In this document: piece after piece, positions 52,428-63,748 of the stretch
Position numbering within the stretch: the first letter of the stretch is position 1
Layout: each line of letters opens with the position of its first letter
DNA from: Beroe forskalii
Lineage: Eukaryota; Ctenophora; Nuda; Beroida; Beroidae
Assembly (NCBI GenBank): GCA_011033025.1
Contig: WFMF01000643.1
Coordinates: 1-64,000, forward strand
Direction: 5' to 3'
DNA: 64,000 nucleotides
Translations under genes and position numbers: made by a program
The notes under the pieces: generated by a model
Told to the model about the DNA's origin: nothing
The model's input: only the letters and a program-made list of their open reading frames with translations
The model's database searches: none

Positions 52428-53062
52428 GGCCGGGGGGGTCTGAGTCGATTTCCCGTTTTGTTGTTTCTGATAGAGGCTGAACAGCTACCAGTAGGTTTTA
52501 CCGCATCAAAAATATTGTTCCTAGCCGAAGTTATGAATTTCAAATCGCAATTTCGCCTGTAATTACAGTGCGCGCAAACTTTCGACGCGATTTGCCGAAA
52601 ATCAACTTTAAAATCTATCTCCTCCTACATTTTTGAGGAAAACCCTTGAAACTTGGTAGTTAATTTGTTCTAGGGCATGAAACAAAACTTTTGATCAGTC
52701 AGGTTTTTGATTTAGACCTCAGAAGTGAAAATATGAACTTTCAAAGTTGGCCCCTGTCAAAAATGGTCAAAATGACGATTTTCAATTTCAAAAGCCCATA
52801 TTTTCGCTACAGGGCTAAATCAAAAATCTGACCGATCAAAGTTTTATTTTATGCCTAAACATAACCTGAAGTTTCAAGGGTTTCTTCAAAAACTGTAGGA
52901 GGAATGATTTTAAAGTTGATTTTGGCAAATCGCGTCAAAAGCGTGCTGAAACGAAATCGCGATTTGAAAATTCATAACTGGCAAAGTATTGATGCGGTAA
53001 ATGGCATTCAGCTCTATCGAAACAACAAACCGAAAATCGACCTCAGACCCCGGCATAACCCC
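52428..53062. mobile_element. Degraded second copy of the TTAA foldback element
   Basis: It begins GGGGCCGGGGGGGTCTGAG and ends near CCTCAGACCCCGG, with the same internal words as 19847-20500 (GCGCGCAAACTTTCGA, CTGTAATTACAGTG, ATCTATCTCCTCCTAC). The arms have many small deletions, and the loop is larger with a TGGTCAAAATGACG segment. The TTAA flanks are lost. Confidence 0.88.
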
Positions 53063-53221
53063 TCAAGCCTCCAGAATTTTACAACACTCCCTGAATCTAA
53101 TTCAAAATCACCGATCCTTTTGGGTACCTTGCCCTGAATTTGGAAAAAAATTGACTTATCCCAGAATAATTAATTACAAAAAGTTTATGCATACTAAAAT
53201 AATGTGTTCATTCATCACTGA

Positions 53222-56200
53222 ATTTACGAAAGGGGGGCCCCCCATCCCCAAAGGGGGGGAGGGAAACCCCCCCCACCACCAAAAGGGGAGGGGAGGCCCC
53301 CCCCCCCCAAAGGGCGGGGACCCCCCCACCCCCCCTTTTGGGCTAAACCCCCCCCCCGGGGGGGGGAGGACGAGAGGGCCCTCCCATCCCACCAGAGAGG
53401 GGTGAGGACTGAGGGACCCTCCCATCCCACCAGAGAGGGGTGAGGACTGAGGACCCTCCCCATCCCACCAGAGAGGGGTGAGCATGAGGCCACTCCCATC
53501 CCACGGAGAGGGTGAGGACTGGGAAGGACCTCCTCCCCGCAGAGAGGGTGAGTTCAGAAAGGACCTCCCCATCCCCACCAGAGGGGTACGAGGACTGAGA
53601 GGACCTCCATCCCACCAGAGAGGGGTGAGGACTGAGAGGACCCTCCCCATCCCACCAGATAGGGGTGAGGACTGAGAGGACCCTCCCCATCCCACCAGAG
53701 AGGGGTGAGGACTGAGAGGACCCTCCCCATCCCACCAGAGAGGGTGAGCACTGAGGACCCTCCCAGCCCCGCAGAGAGGGGTGAGGACTGGACCCTCCCA
53801 TCCCACCGGAGAGGGGTGAGGACTGAGAGGACCCTCTCTATCCCACCGGAGAGGGGTGAGGACTGAGAGGACCCTCCCCATCCCACCAGAGAGGGGTGAG
53901 GACTGAGAGGGCCCTCCCCCTTCTACCAGAGAGGGGTGAGGACTGAGAGGACCCTCCCCAGCCCACAGGAGAGGGGTGAGGACTGAGAGGACCCTCCCCA
54001 TCCCACAGGAGAGGGGTGAGGACTGAGAGGACCCTCCCCATCCCACCGGAGAGGGGTGAGGACTGAGAGGACCCTCCCAGCCCCACCAGAGAGGGGGGTG
54101 AGCACTGAAGGACCCTCCCCTCCCACCAGGAGGGGTGAACTGAGAGGACCCTCCCATCCCACCAGAGAGGGGTGAGCACTGAGAGGACCCTCCCCCTCCC
54201 ACCAGAGAGGGGTGAGGACTGAGAGGACCCTCCCCATCCCACCGGAGAGGGGTGAGGACTGAGAGGACCCTCTCTATCCCACCAGAGAGGGGTGAGGACT
54301 GAGGACCTCCCCATCCCACCAGAGAGGGGTGAGGACTGAGAGGACCCCTCCCATCCCACCAGAGAGGGTGAGGACTGAGAGGACCCTCCCATCCCACCGG
54401 AGAGGGGTGAGGACTGAGAGGACCCTCCCCATCCCACCGCCAGAGAGGGGTGAGGACTGAGAGGACCCTCCCATCCCACCAGAGAGGGGTGAGGACTGAG
54501 AGGACCCCTCCCCATCCCACCAGAGAGGGTGAGGACTGAGAGGACCCTCCATGAGGGTGAGGACTGAGAGGACCCTCCCCATCCCACCAGAGAGGGTCGA
54601 GGACTGAGAGGGCCCTCCCCATCCCACCAGAGAGGGGTGAGGACTGAGAGGACCCTCCCCATCCCACCAGAGAGGGTGAGGACTGAGAGGACCTCCCATC
54701 CCACCGGAGAGGGTGAGGACTGAGAGGACCCTCCCCATCCCACCAGAGAGGGGTGAGGACTGAGAGGACCCTCCCATCCCACCGAGAGGGGTGAGGACTG
54801 AGAGGACCCTCCCATCCCACCAGAGGGTGAGGACTGAGGACCCTCCCCATCCCACCAGAGAGGGGGTGAGGACTGAGAGGACCCTCCCATCCCACCAGAG
54901 AGGGGTGAGGACTGAGAGGACCCTCCCATCCACCCGGAGAGGGGTGAGGACTGAGAGGACCCTCCCATCCCACCAGAGAGGGGTGAGGACTGGGGAGGAC
55001 CTCCCACCCACCAGAGGGTGAGGACTGAGAGGACCCTCCCATCCCACCAGAGAGGGGTGAGGACTGAGAGGACCCTCCCATCCCACCAGAGAGGGGTGAG
55101 GACTGAGAGGACCCTCCCCATCCCACCGGAGAGGGGTGAGGACTGAGAGGACCCTCCCATCCCACCAGAGAGGGTGAGGACTGAGAGGACCCTCCCATCC
55201 CACCGGAGAGGGGTGAGGACTGAGAGGGGTGAGGACTGAGAGGACCCTCCCCATCCCACCAGAGAGGGTGAGGACTGAGAGGACCCTCCCATCCCACCGG
55301 AGAGGGTGAGGACTGAGAGGACCCTCCCATCCCACCAGAGAGGGGTGAGGACTGAGAGGACCCTCCCATCCCACCAGAGAGGGGTGAGGACTGAGAGGAC
55401 CCTCCCCATCCCACCAGAGAGGGGTGAGGACTGAGAGGACCTCCCCATCCCACCAGAGAGGGGTGAGGACTGAGAGGACCCTCCCATCCCACCAGAGAGG
55501 GGTGAGGACTGAGAGGACCCTCCCATCCCACCAGAGAGGGTGAGGACTGAGAGGACCCTCCCATCCCACCAGAGAGGGGTGAGGACTGAGAGGACCCTCC
55601 CATCCCACCAGAGAGGGGTGAGGACTGAGAGGACCCTCCCATCCCACCAGAGAGGGGTGAGGACTGAGAGGACCCTCCCATCCCACCGGAGAGGGGTGAG
55701 GACTGAGAGGACCCTCCCATCCCACCAGAGGGGTGAGGACTGAGAGGACCCTCCCCATCCCACCAGAGAGGGGTGAGGACTGAGAGGACCCTCCCATCCC
55801 ACCAGAGAGGGGTGAGGACTGAGAGGACCCTCCCATCCCACCGAGAGGGTGAGGGAAGAGGACCTCCCCCCATCCCTGAGGGTGAGGACTGAGGACCCTC
55901 CCATCCCACCAGAGAGGGGTGAGGACTGAGGACCCTCCCCATCCCACCAGAGGGTGAGGACCTCCCATCCCACCAGAGAGGGGTGAGGACTGAGAGGACC
56001 CTCCCCATCCCACCAGAGAGGGGTGAGGACTGAGAGGACCCTCCCCATCCCACCAGAGAGGGGTGAGGACTGAGAGGACCCTCCCATCCCACCAGAGAGG
56101 GGTGAGGACTGAGAGGACCCTCCCATCCCACCAGAGAGGGTGAGGACTGAGGACCCTCCCATCCCACCAGAGGGGGAGGGCTGAGGGACCCTCCATCCCA

Positions 56201-57945
56201 CCAGAGAGGGGTGAGGACTGAGAGGACCCTCCCCATCCCACCGGAGAGGGGTGAGGACTGAGAGGACCCTCCCCATCCCACCAGAGAGGGGTGAGGACTG
56301 AGAGGACCCTCCCCATCCCACCAGAGAGGGGTGAGGACTGAGAGGACCCTCCCCATCCCACCAGAGAGGGGTGAGGACTGAGAGGACCCTCCCCATCCCA
56401 CCAGAGAGGGGTGAGGACTGAGAGGACCCTCCCCATCCCACCAGAGAGGGGTGAGGACTGAGAGGACCCTCCCCATCCCACCAGAGAGGGTGAGGACTGA
56501 GAGGACCCTCCCATCCCACCAGAGAGGGGTGAGGACTGAGAGGACCCTCCCATCCCACCAGAGAGGGGTGAGGACTGAGAGGACCTCCCCATCCCACCAG
56601 AGAGGGGTGAGGACTGAAGGACCCTCCCATCCCACCAGAGAGGGGTGAGGACTGAGAGGACCTCCCATCCCACCAGAGAGGGTGAGGACTGAGAGGACCC
56701 CCCATCCCACCAGAGAGGGGTGAGGACTGAGAGGACCCTCCCATCCCACCAGAGAGGGGTGAGGACCAGAGGACCCTCCCATCCCACCAGAGGGGTGAGG
56801 ACTGAGAGGACCCTCCCCATCCCACCAGAGGGGTGAGGACTGAGAGGACCCTCCCATCCCACCAGAGAGGGGTGAGGACTGAGAGGACCCTCCCATCCCA
56901 CCAGAGAGGGGTGAGGACTGAGAGGACCTCCCATCCCACCAGAGAGGGTGAGGACTGAGAGGACCCTCCCCATCCCACCAGAGAGGGGTGAGGACTGAGA
57001 GGACCCTCCCATCCCACCAGAGAGGGGTGAGGACTGAGAGGACCTCCCCATCCCACCAGAGAGGGGTGAGGACTGAGAGGACCCTCCCATCCCACCAGAG
57101 AGGGGTGAGGACTGAGAGGACCCTCCCATCCCACCAGAGAGGGGTGAGGACTGAGAGGACCCTCCCATCCCACCAGAGAGGGGTGAGGACTGAGAGGACC
57201 CTCCCCATCCCACCAGAGAGGGGTGAGGACTGAGAGGACCTCCCCATCCCCACACCAGAGGGGTGAGGACTGAGAGGACCCTCCCCATCCAGAGAGGGGT
57301 GAGGACTGAGAGGACCCTCCCATCCCACCAGAGAGGGTGAGGACTGAGAGGACCCCTCCCATCCCACCAGAGGGGTGAGGACTGAGAGGACCCTCCCCAT
57401 CCCACCAGAGAGGGGTGAGGACTGAGAGGACCCTCCCCATCCCACCAGAGAGGGGTGAGGACTGAGAGGACCCTCCCCATCCCACCAGAGAGGGGTGAGG
57501 ACTGAGAGGACCCTCCCCATCCCACCAGAGAGGGGTGAGGACTGAGAGGACCCTCCCATCCCACCAGAGAGGGTGAGGACTGAGAGGACCTCCCATCCCA
57601 CCAGAGAGGGGTGAGGACTGAGAGGACCACTCCCATCCCACCAGAGAGGGGTGAGGACTGAGAGGACCCTCCCCATCCCACCAGAGGGTGAGGACTGAGA
57701 GGACCCTCCCATCCCACCAGAGGGTGAGGACTGAGAGGACCCTCCCATCCCACCAGAGAGGGGTGAGGACTGAGAGGACCCTCCCCATCCACCAGAGGGT
57801 GAGGACTGAGAGGACCCTCCCATCCCACCAGAGAGGGGTGAGGACTGAGGACCCTCCCATCCCACCAGAGAGGGGTGAGGACTGAGAGGACCCTCCCCAT
57901 CCCACCAGAGAGGGGTGAGGACTGAGGACCCTCCCCATCCCCAGC
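53222..57945. repeat. 4.7-kb GC-rich minisatellite, 38-39 bp unit
   Basis: About 120 units of CCCTCCCATCCCACCAGAGA followed by GGGGTGAGGACTGAGAGGA. Units vary by CCAT/CCCAT, AGAGAGG/GGAGAGG and loss of whole sub-blocks. The left edge (53230-53360) is poly-C/poly-G. Because the unit is near a multiple of three, open frames of 1592, 1366 and 1208 codons appear on the - strand. Their products are pure repeats, and the frame drifts between equivalent phases, so they are not genes. Confidence 0.97.
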
Positions 57946-57997
57946 TAACCATTCACCATGCAGTCAGGCAAATTACAGATTTTAATACTGTTGTGAT

Positions 57998-59084
57998 TTG
58001 TTAGTTATGTTGGTTTAGGCGCTTAGCCGCAGACTAATGTAGTTCGTTAGCTGAGACCATTCTGCCAAGGACAGAGGGGCCAGTTTTCAGGGTTGCCGCT
58101 TAGAGTTGGACTTGGAGGGGAGACCCCAACAAAATCTTTCATAAATTAAAATAGCGAGGTTTTGATATTCATATTGCCCTGAAGAAATCTATCCAATTCG
58201 AATTCTCTTACAATTTGGCTCACGATGACATTTGTTCAATTTAATTACTATCAGATTAGTATGATGATATTTGATCGAGCGATGTCAGATGTAGATGCAG
58301 TAAATCAATCTACTCAACAAGTCACAGCAAGCAAAACACGAGCTCCTAACAGCAGTAAATCAGTACGAAGATTAAAAACATTCTCCAATTGCACAGTGTA
58401 CTATTACCGGAGGTCTGTGATCGGCCGAAGACAGGTCACGTGACCAACAAGTCGTAGTGCGTCTTCCTTCACAAAAGTAGAATGCAGTCACACACTGAAC
58501 ACATACACAATAAACGCTTAGAGCATGGCTGGGAATGTGCTCGTAGAAATTATTGCAAGAGGCGAAGCAGAGTGCAACAATTTGCATTGTATTTGTCACA
58601 CGAGGAGCAGGCCGAGTGCGGCAATACCAAATTATTGCACGAGGAGAAGCCGAGTGCGATAATTTTATTACCGTCATGACCATTTGCCATGCTCTTAGTG
58701 TATAAGCCATGTGAGGAGTGCAACTGCAATACTACAAATTAAGTACCCTCAAAATTGGCTGATACCCTCGTAAAGCATTAAGCAGCCTCAGAGAGGATAA
58801 ATCCCTGCCTGAACTAGTAATTTTAATTTGGTTGGACAGCAAGTAAGACAAACAGTTATTGACTGGAATCTAAAATCTTCGCGTAAAACATCCTTAGAAT
58901 TCCACTTATGTTAAGCCTATGTTTATCAATTAATTAGTGAACATAAATCAGAAATAATAAATCCTGTGGAAATTATCAAATAACTGAATATACAAGGAAA
59001 TGGAGTTGAGGGGTAAAAAGCACAATCAGTTTGGTAAAACATTCAAATGAGAACTGTAGAATAAAATAAATCTAAAGTTAGCAT
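57998..59084. repeat. Direct duplication, first copy, ending at the assembly gap
   Basis: Matches 59312-60680 in the same direction, starting at TTAGTTATGTTGGTTTAG and ending at TAAAGTTAGCAT, where the N run begins. Differences are scattered substitutions and small indels, plus the MITE present only in the second copy. It contains the same ATTATTGCA-type hairpins. Confidence 0.9.
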
Positions 59085-59184
59085 NNNNNNNNNNNNNNNN
59101 NNNNNNNNNNNNNNNNNNNNNNNNNNNNNNNNNNNNNNNNNNNNNNNNNNNNNNNNNNNNNNNNNNNNNNNNNNNNNNNNNNNN
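59085..59184. other. Assembly gap of 100 N
   Basis: Exactly 100 undetermined bases, a customary placeholder for a gap of unknown size. Confidence 0.99.
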
Positions 59185-59414
59185 AAAACTAAATATTTCT
59201 CATTTAAACACGATTCAAGTCATTAGGGACCAGTAAAACACATCATTTGTTCAAATGGAGTTGATCGATCGACCAATTCCAATCGATCGACCGACGAACG
59301 TTACAGGCGCCTTAGTTATGTTGGTTTAGTCACTTAGCCGTAGACTAATGTAGTTCAACGCTAATCACTCGTTAGCTGAGACCATTCTGCCAAGGACAGT
59401 GGGACCAGTTTTCA

Positions 59415-59663
59415 GGTAGGTCTCCCATATAAACGGGAGCCTTCATTATCTATGACAATGACGTCACTCAGAAAAATATAATTAAGCGCACCTAGCGCTT
59501 TAAGGACTAGGGTTAGGGTCAGGATTAGGGTCAAGATTTGTTAGGGTTAGGGTTAGGATTAAGGTTAGGGTTTTGGTTAGGGTTAAGGTTAGGTTTAGGA
59601 TACAGAAAAATTGACGTTTAGATCTGTGACGTCACTCAGAGCCGTTTATATGGGAGAGATACC
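59415..59663 (-). mobile_element. Telomere-like MITE, copy 3, with 8-bp target duplication and an empty site nearby
   Basis: 249 bp with the same ends as copies 1 and 2, in reverse. It is flanked by AGTTTTCA at 59407-59414 and 59664-59671. The duplicated segment at about 58080 has a single, uninterrupted AGTTTTCA, the pre-insertion site. The interior contains about ten TTAGGG-type units and two TGACGTCA words. Confidence 0.95.
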
Positions 59664-60109
59664 AGTTTTCAGGGTTGCAGCTGGGAGGGGAAACCCCAAC
59701 AAAATATTTCATAAATTAAAATAGCGAGGTTTTGATATTCATATTGCCCTGAAGAAATCTATCCAATTCGAATTCTCTTACAATTTGGCTCACGATGACA
59801 TTTGTTCAAATTTAATTACTATCAGATTAGTATGACGATGTTGATCGAGCGATGTCAGACGTATGATGCAGTAAGAATCAATCTACTCAACAAGTCACAG
59901 CAAGCAAAACACGAGCTCCTAACAGCAGTAAATCAGTACGAAGATTAAAAACATTCTCAATTGCACAGTGTACTATTACCGGAGGTCTGTGATCGGCCGA
60001 GGGCAGGTCACGTGACCAACAAGTCGTAGTGCGTCTTCCTTCACAAAGTAGCATGCAGTCACACGCACAGACACATACACAATAAACGCTTAGAGCATGG
60101 CTGGGAATG

Positions 60110-60245
60110 TGCTCGTAGAAATTATTGCAAGAGGCGAAGCCGAGTGCAACAATTTGCATTGTATTTGTCACACGAGAAGCAGGCCGAGTGCGACAATACC
60201 AAATTATTGCACGAGGAGAAGCCGAGTGCAATAATTTTATTAGCG
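60110..60245. repeat. Iterated small hairpins with a GAGGCGAAGCCGA-type loop
   Basis: Three units such as ATTATTGCAC-gaggagaagccga-GTGCAATAAT lie end to end: a 9-10 bp stem around a purine-rich 13-base loop. The first duplicate has the same set at 58548-58670. The function is unknown. Confidence 0.75.
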
Positions 60246-60699
60246 TCATGACCATTTTGCCGTGATCTAAGTGTATTAGCCAATGTGAGGAGTGCAATAT
60301 TACTTATTAATATTATTGCACGCCTAGTGCCTACAAGTACCCTCAAAATTGGCTGATACCCTCGTAAAGCATTAAGCAGCCTCAGAGAGGATAAACCCCT
60401 ACCTAAACTAGTAATTTTATTTTGGTTGGACAGCAAGTAAGACAAACAGTTATTGACTGGAATCTAAAATCTTCGCGTAAAACATCCTTAGAATTCCACC
60501 TATGTTAAACCTATGTTTATCAATTAATTAGTGAACATAAATCAGAAATAATAAATCCTGTGGAAATTATCAAATAACTGAATATACAAGGAAATGGAGT
60601 TGAGGGGTAAAAAGCACAATCAGTTTGGTAAAACATTCAAATGAGAACTGTAGAATAAAATAAATCTAAAGTTAGCATCTGAAACTCTGGATTATCTTC

Positions 60700-61902
60700 G
60701 ATTGTAGGACTATATAGCTAAATTATTCTGTAGATTTAGCTATAAAGTCCTAGCTCTAGCTATTTAGTCCGTTAGCTGAATAGTCCGAACTGCGGACGAT
60801 ATAGCTAAATCTGACCTTACTCTTCCTCAGTATAGGTTGAATGCCTTCCTCGGTATGGGTATAATGCTCTACGCTTTGCCATAGCTGATCAAACCGTACG
60901 ATTCCACCTAACCAGACCACATGATCCCGTGTCGGTGTAGCGATTCACAGCTGTTAACCAGATGACCACTGTATCTAATGTCGCAGCGATACGATATATC
61001 ACATGATCAGAGAACATCAATGTATCGTGGTGATACGATGTAGCACCTGATCAGAGAACATCAATGTCCCATTCAGGGCCCCATCATAAACCGTCTGACC
61101 CAGGTACTCAGACGAGTGTACCCCTTCTATCCCGTCGAAGGATATGTAGTTCACCATGATTTCATGATGGTATAAGGAGCGAAGTTCCTCACGACACCCA
61201 GAGCTGTCCGACGGCCGCCCTCAACTAACTTGACTTCTTCGTTGTTGTACATTGATAGCGAAAAAATGGATTTGATGGTTGGATCCTGAAAAGAGGCATC
61301 TCTTATACTTGGTGCCTAGGTTATTGCAATTAAGTCATAAGATTCTCCCCATGGTGCCAAGTTAATGAGCAGTCAAGTCTTAATATTCTTCTCATGGGCA
61401 CGGAATTTTAATAAGGTCAGCTAACAAGCAGTATCTACGGTAGATTCTAGCGAGTGTTCCTGATGAGTCCTGGAATCCTAATGAGGTCAGCTGACAAGCA
61501 GAATCTCTGATGAGAGGCATCTGTCGTTATGGACAAAAATTGTCCCCTAACTGCAACCGTGCCCTAGAATATGCCGCAGAGTCCACTCTAAAACTAAAGT
61601 GTGCCGTAGCGTCACCCCAAAACTGAAAAGTGTGCCCAAGAGTCCTGTGCCGTAGTGTCCGAACCCCGTTTAACTTAAATCTTATAAATTTAATGGGGAG
61701 GGAGGAACAGCTATGATGCAGATTTAGCTAAATAGTCCGAATCGAGGACTATATAGCTAAACACCTAAACCGATAGGGGAGGAGGGACAGCTAGAAAGAT
61801 TTAGCTAAATAGTCCGAACTGCGGACGATATAGCTAAATCAAAATTCAGCTATTTTGACCGGTTTAGCTATAAAGTCCGTTAGCTATAAAGTCCGCCTAC
61901 CG
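60700..61902 (-). mobile_element. 1.2-kb DNA element, copy 2, inverted relative to copy 1
   Basis: The reverse complement of 49052-50305 along its length with small indels. It is flanked by a 9-bp duplication, ATTATCTTC, at 60691-60699 and 61903-61911 (10 bp if the adjacent G is counted). Same TTTAGCTATA/TAGTCC subterminal arrays. Confidence 0.92.
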
Positions 61903-62254
61903 ATTATCTTCTAATTATAGAATGCTCTTTCACCCTCAACAAGGTCAAGCCAGGATGGAAAAATAAAAAGAAATGCAAAAAACGCAATCATTAACTCAAA
62001 AATGGAAATGAAAGGAATCATCTTCCTAATTTAATTCTATTCAGGCTTTTTACATCAGTTCTAAATTTTGTTATCAGCTTACTTTCCTCTCTGTCCAAAT
62101 CTTAACTTTTGCAATTTCTAATAAAACCAAATTTGAAAGATTTAAAATCAAAATCATCAGGGTGTTCCCAACTAATATCGTATTTACAAACCTTTTCTAT
62201 TAATAGCACCCTATCCCATTTGGTATCATATCTATTGAACTCGTGTATAGCACC

Positions 62255-63222
62255 CAATCCTATCTAGTATCCCATCTAGTATCCTATCTAGTATCCTATC
62301 TAGTATCCTATCTAGCATCCTATCTAGCATCCTATCTAGTATCCTATCTAGCAACCTATCTAGTATCCTATCTAGTATCCTATCTAGTATCCTATCTAGT
62401 ATCCTATCTAGCATCCTATCTAGTATCCTATCTAGCAACCTATCTAGTATCCTATCTAGTATCCTATCTAGTATCCTATCTAGCATCCTATCTAGTATCC
62501 TATCTAGTATCCTATCTAGTATCCTATCTAGTATCCTATCTAGTATCCTATCTAGTATCCTATCTAGTATCCTATCTAGTATCCTATCTAGTATCCTATC
62601 TAGTATCCTATCTAGTATCCTATCTAGTATCCTATCTAGTATCCTATCTAGTATCCTATCTAGTATTCTATCTAGTATTCTATCTAGTATCCTATCTAGT
62701 ATCCTATCTAGTGTTCTATCTAGTATCCTATCTAGTATCCTATCTAGTGTTCTATCTAGTATCCTATCTAGTATCCTATCTAGTATCCTATCTAGCATCC
62801 TATCTAGTATCCTATCTAGTATCCCATCTAGTATCCTATCTAGTATCCTATCTAGTATCCTATCTAGTATCCTATCTAGTGTTCTATCTAGTATCCTATC
62901 TAGTATCCTATCTAGTATCCTATCTAGTATCCTATCTAGTATCCCATCTAGTATCCTATCTAGTATCCTATCTAGTGTTCTATCTAGTATCCTATCTAGT
63001 GTTCTATCTAGTATCCTATCTAGTATCCTATCTAGTGTTCTATCTAGTATCCTATCTAGTAACCTATCTAGTATCCTATCTAGTGTTCTATCTAGTATCC
63101 TATCTAGTATCCTATCTAGTATCCTATCTAGTATCCTATCTAGTATCCTATCTAGTATCCTATCTAGTATCCTATCTAGTATCCTATCTAGTATCCTATC
63201 TAGTATCCTATCTAGCATCCTA
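62255..63222. repeat. 12-bp satellite TATCCTATCTAG
   Basis: About 80 units of a 12-bp repeat; variants are CATCC, AACC, GTTCT and ATTCT at the same place in the unit. The 12-bp period makes both strands open for 328 codons (62232-63218 and 62243-63229), giving ILDR-type and LVSY-type repeats. It lies about 60 bp downstream of the stop codon of the TDH gene. Confidence 0.97.
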
Positions 63223-63282
63223 TTTATAACCCGTGTCTACTGTTTAGTATCCTAAAGTCTAGAATCCTACTATAGTACCCTG

Positions 63283-63748
63283 CTAATGTTCTATCTGCTT
63301 CCTGACTTTGTCTAGCATGTACGGGACCATGGTCTCCAGGCTGAACTGCGGGTCCCAGCCCCAGTCTCTGCGGGCGTTGGTATCATCCAGGACTTCAGGC
63401 CACGTGTTCGCTGCGAAGGGGGAAGTAAGGGAACATGGGCTCATCGAATTTACTTGGAATTCAACTTGTTATCACATGGGCAGCCTAATCATTGCTAGTT
63501 ACATTGAGACATGTGTCGAAGGTCACCCTGTGTTTGGTGATTGGAGGGTGTCGTTTCCACACCAGACATTAGAATTTAAGAGAGTTACCTATGCCCTGTC
63601 GGAGAGGGTCCACCTTGTAGTCGACAGTGAGAGGAACGTGTTTCTGGATCTCTGCAGCTATTTCTGCAGGAGTGAAGCTGAAGCCGTTGATGTTGTACGT
63701 TCTGAGCGAGAGTCTGTCTGAAGGTACCTCCATCATCTGAATCACGCT
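63283..63748 (-). CDS. TDH: L-threonine 3-dehydrogenase, last two coding exons (5' part outside window)
   Basis: Mitochondrial NAD-dependent enzyme of the short-chain dehydrogenase family that oxidises L-threonine to 2-amino-3-ketobutyrate. On the - strand, exon 63748-63589 encodes RTYNINGFSFTPAEIAAEIQ followed by KHV and VDPLRQGIA, and exon 63410-63283 encodes NTWPEVLDDTNARRDWGWDP, PQFSLETM and a C-terminus QIEH before TAG. The donor (G/GTAACT) and acceptor (TTCGCAG) fit in phase. These match the C-terminal substrate-side part of animal TDH. The Rossmann fold and active-site exons must lie beyond position 64000. The 63749-64000 stretch looks like intron. Confidence 0.93.

Larger units (their letters stand above)
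59312..60680. repeat. Direct duplication, second copy
   Basis: Same content as 57998-59084, but interrupted by a 249-bp MITE at 59415-59663, and continuing without break into the second 1.2-kb element at 60700. Confidence 0.9.

Noticed and set aside
53174..57952. Open frames of 1592, 1366 and 1208 codons on the - strand
   Set aside because: They are products of a 38-39 bp minisatellite; the peptide is only the repeat in changing frames, with no start context or domain.
62232..63229. Two 328-codon frames, one on each strand
   Set aside because: The 12-bp period without stops explains both; real coding on both strands at once is implausible.
63308..63721. 137-codon + strand frame at the right end
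   Set aside because: It is the shadow of the TDH exons, which are on the - strand with matching splice sites.
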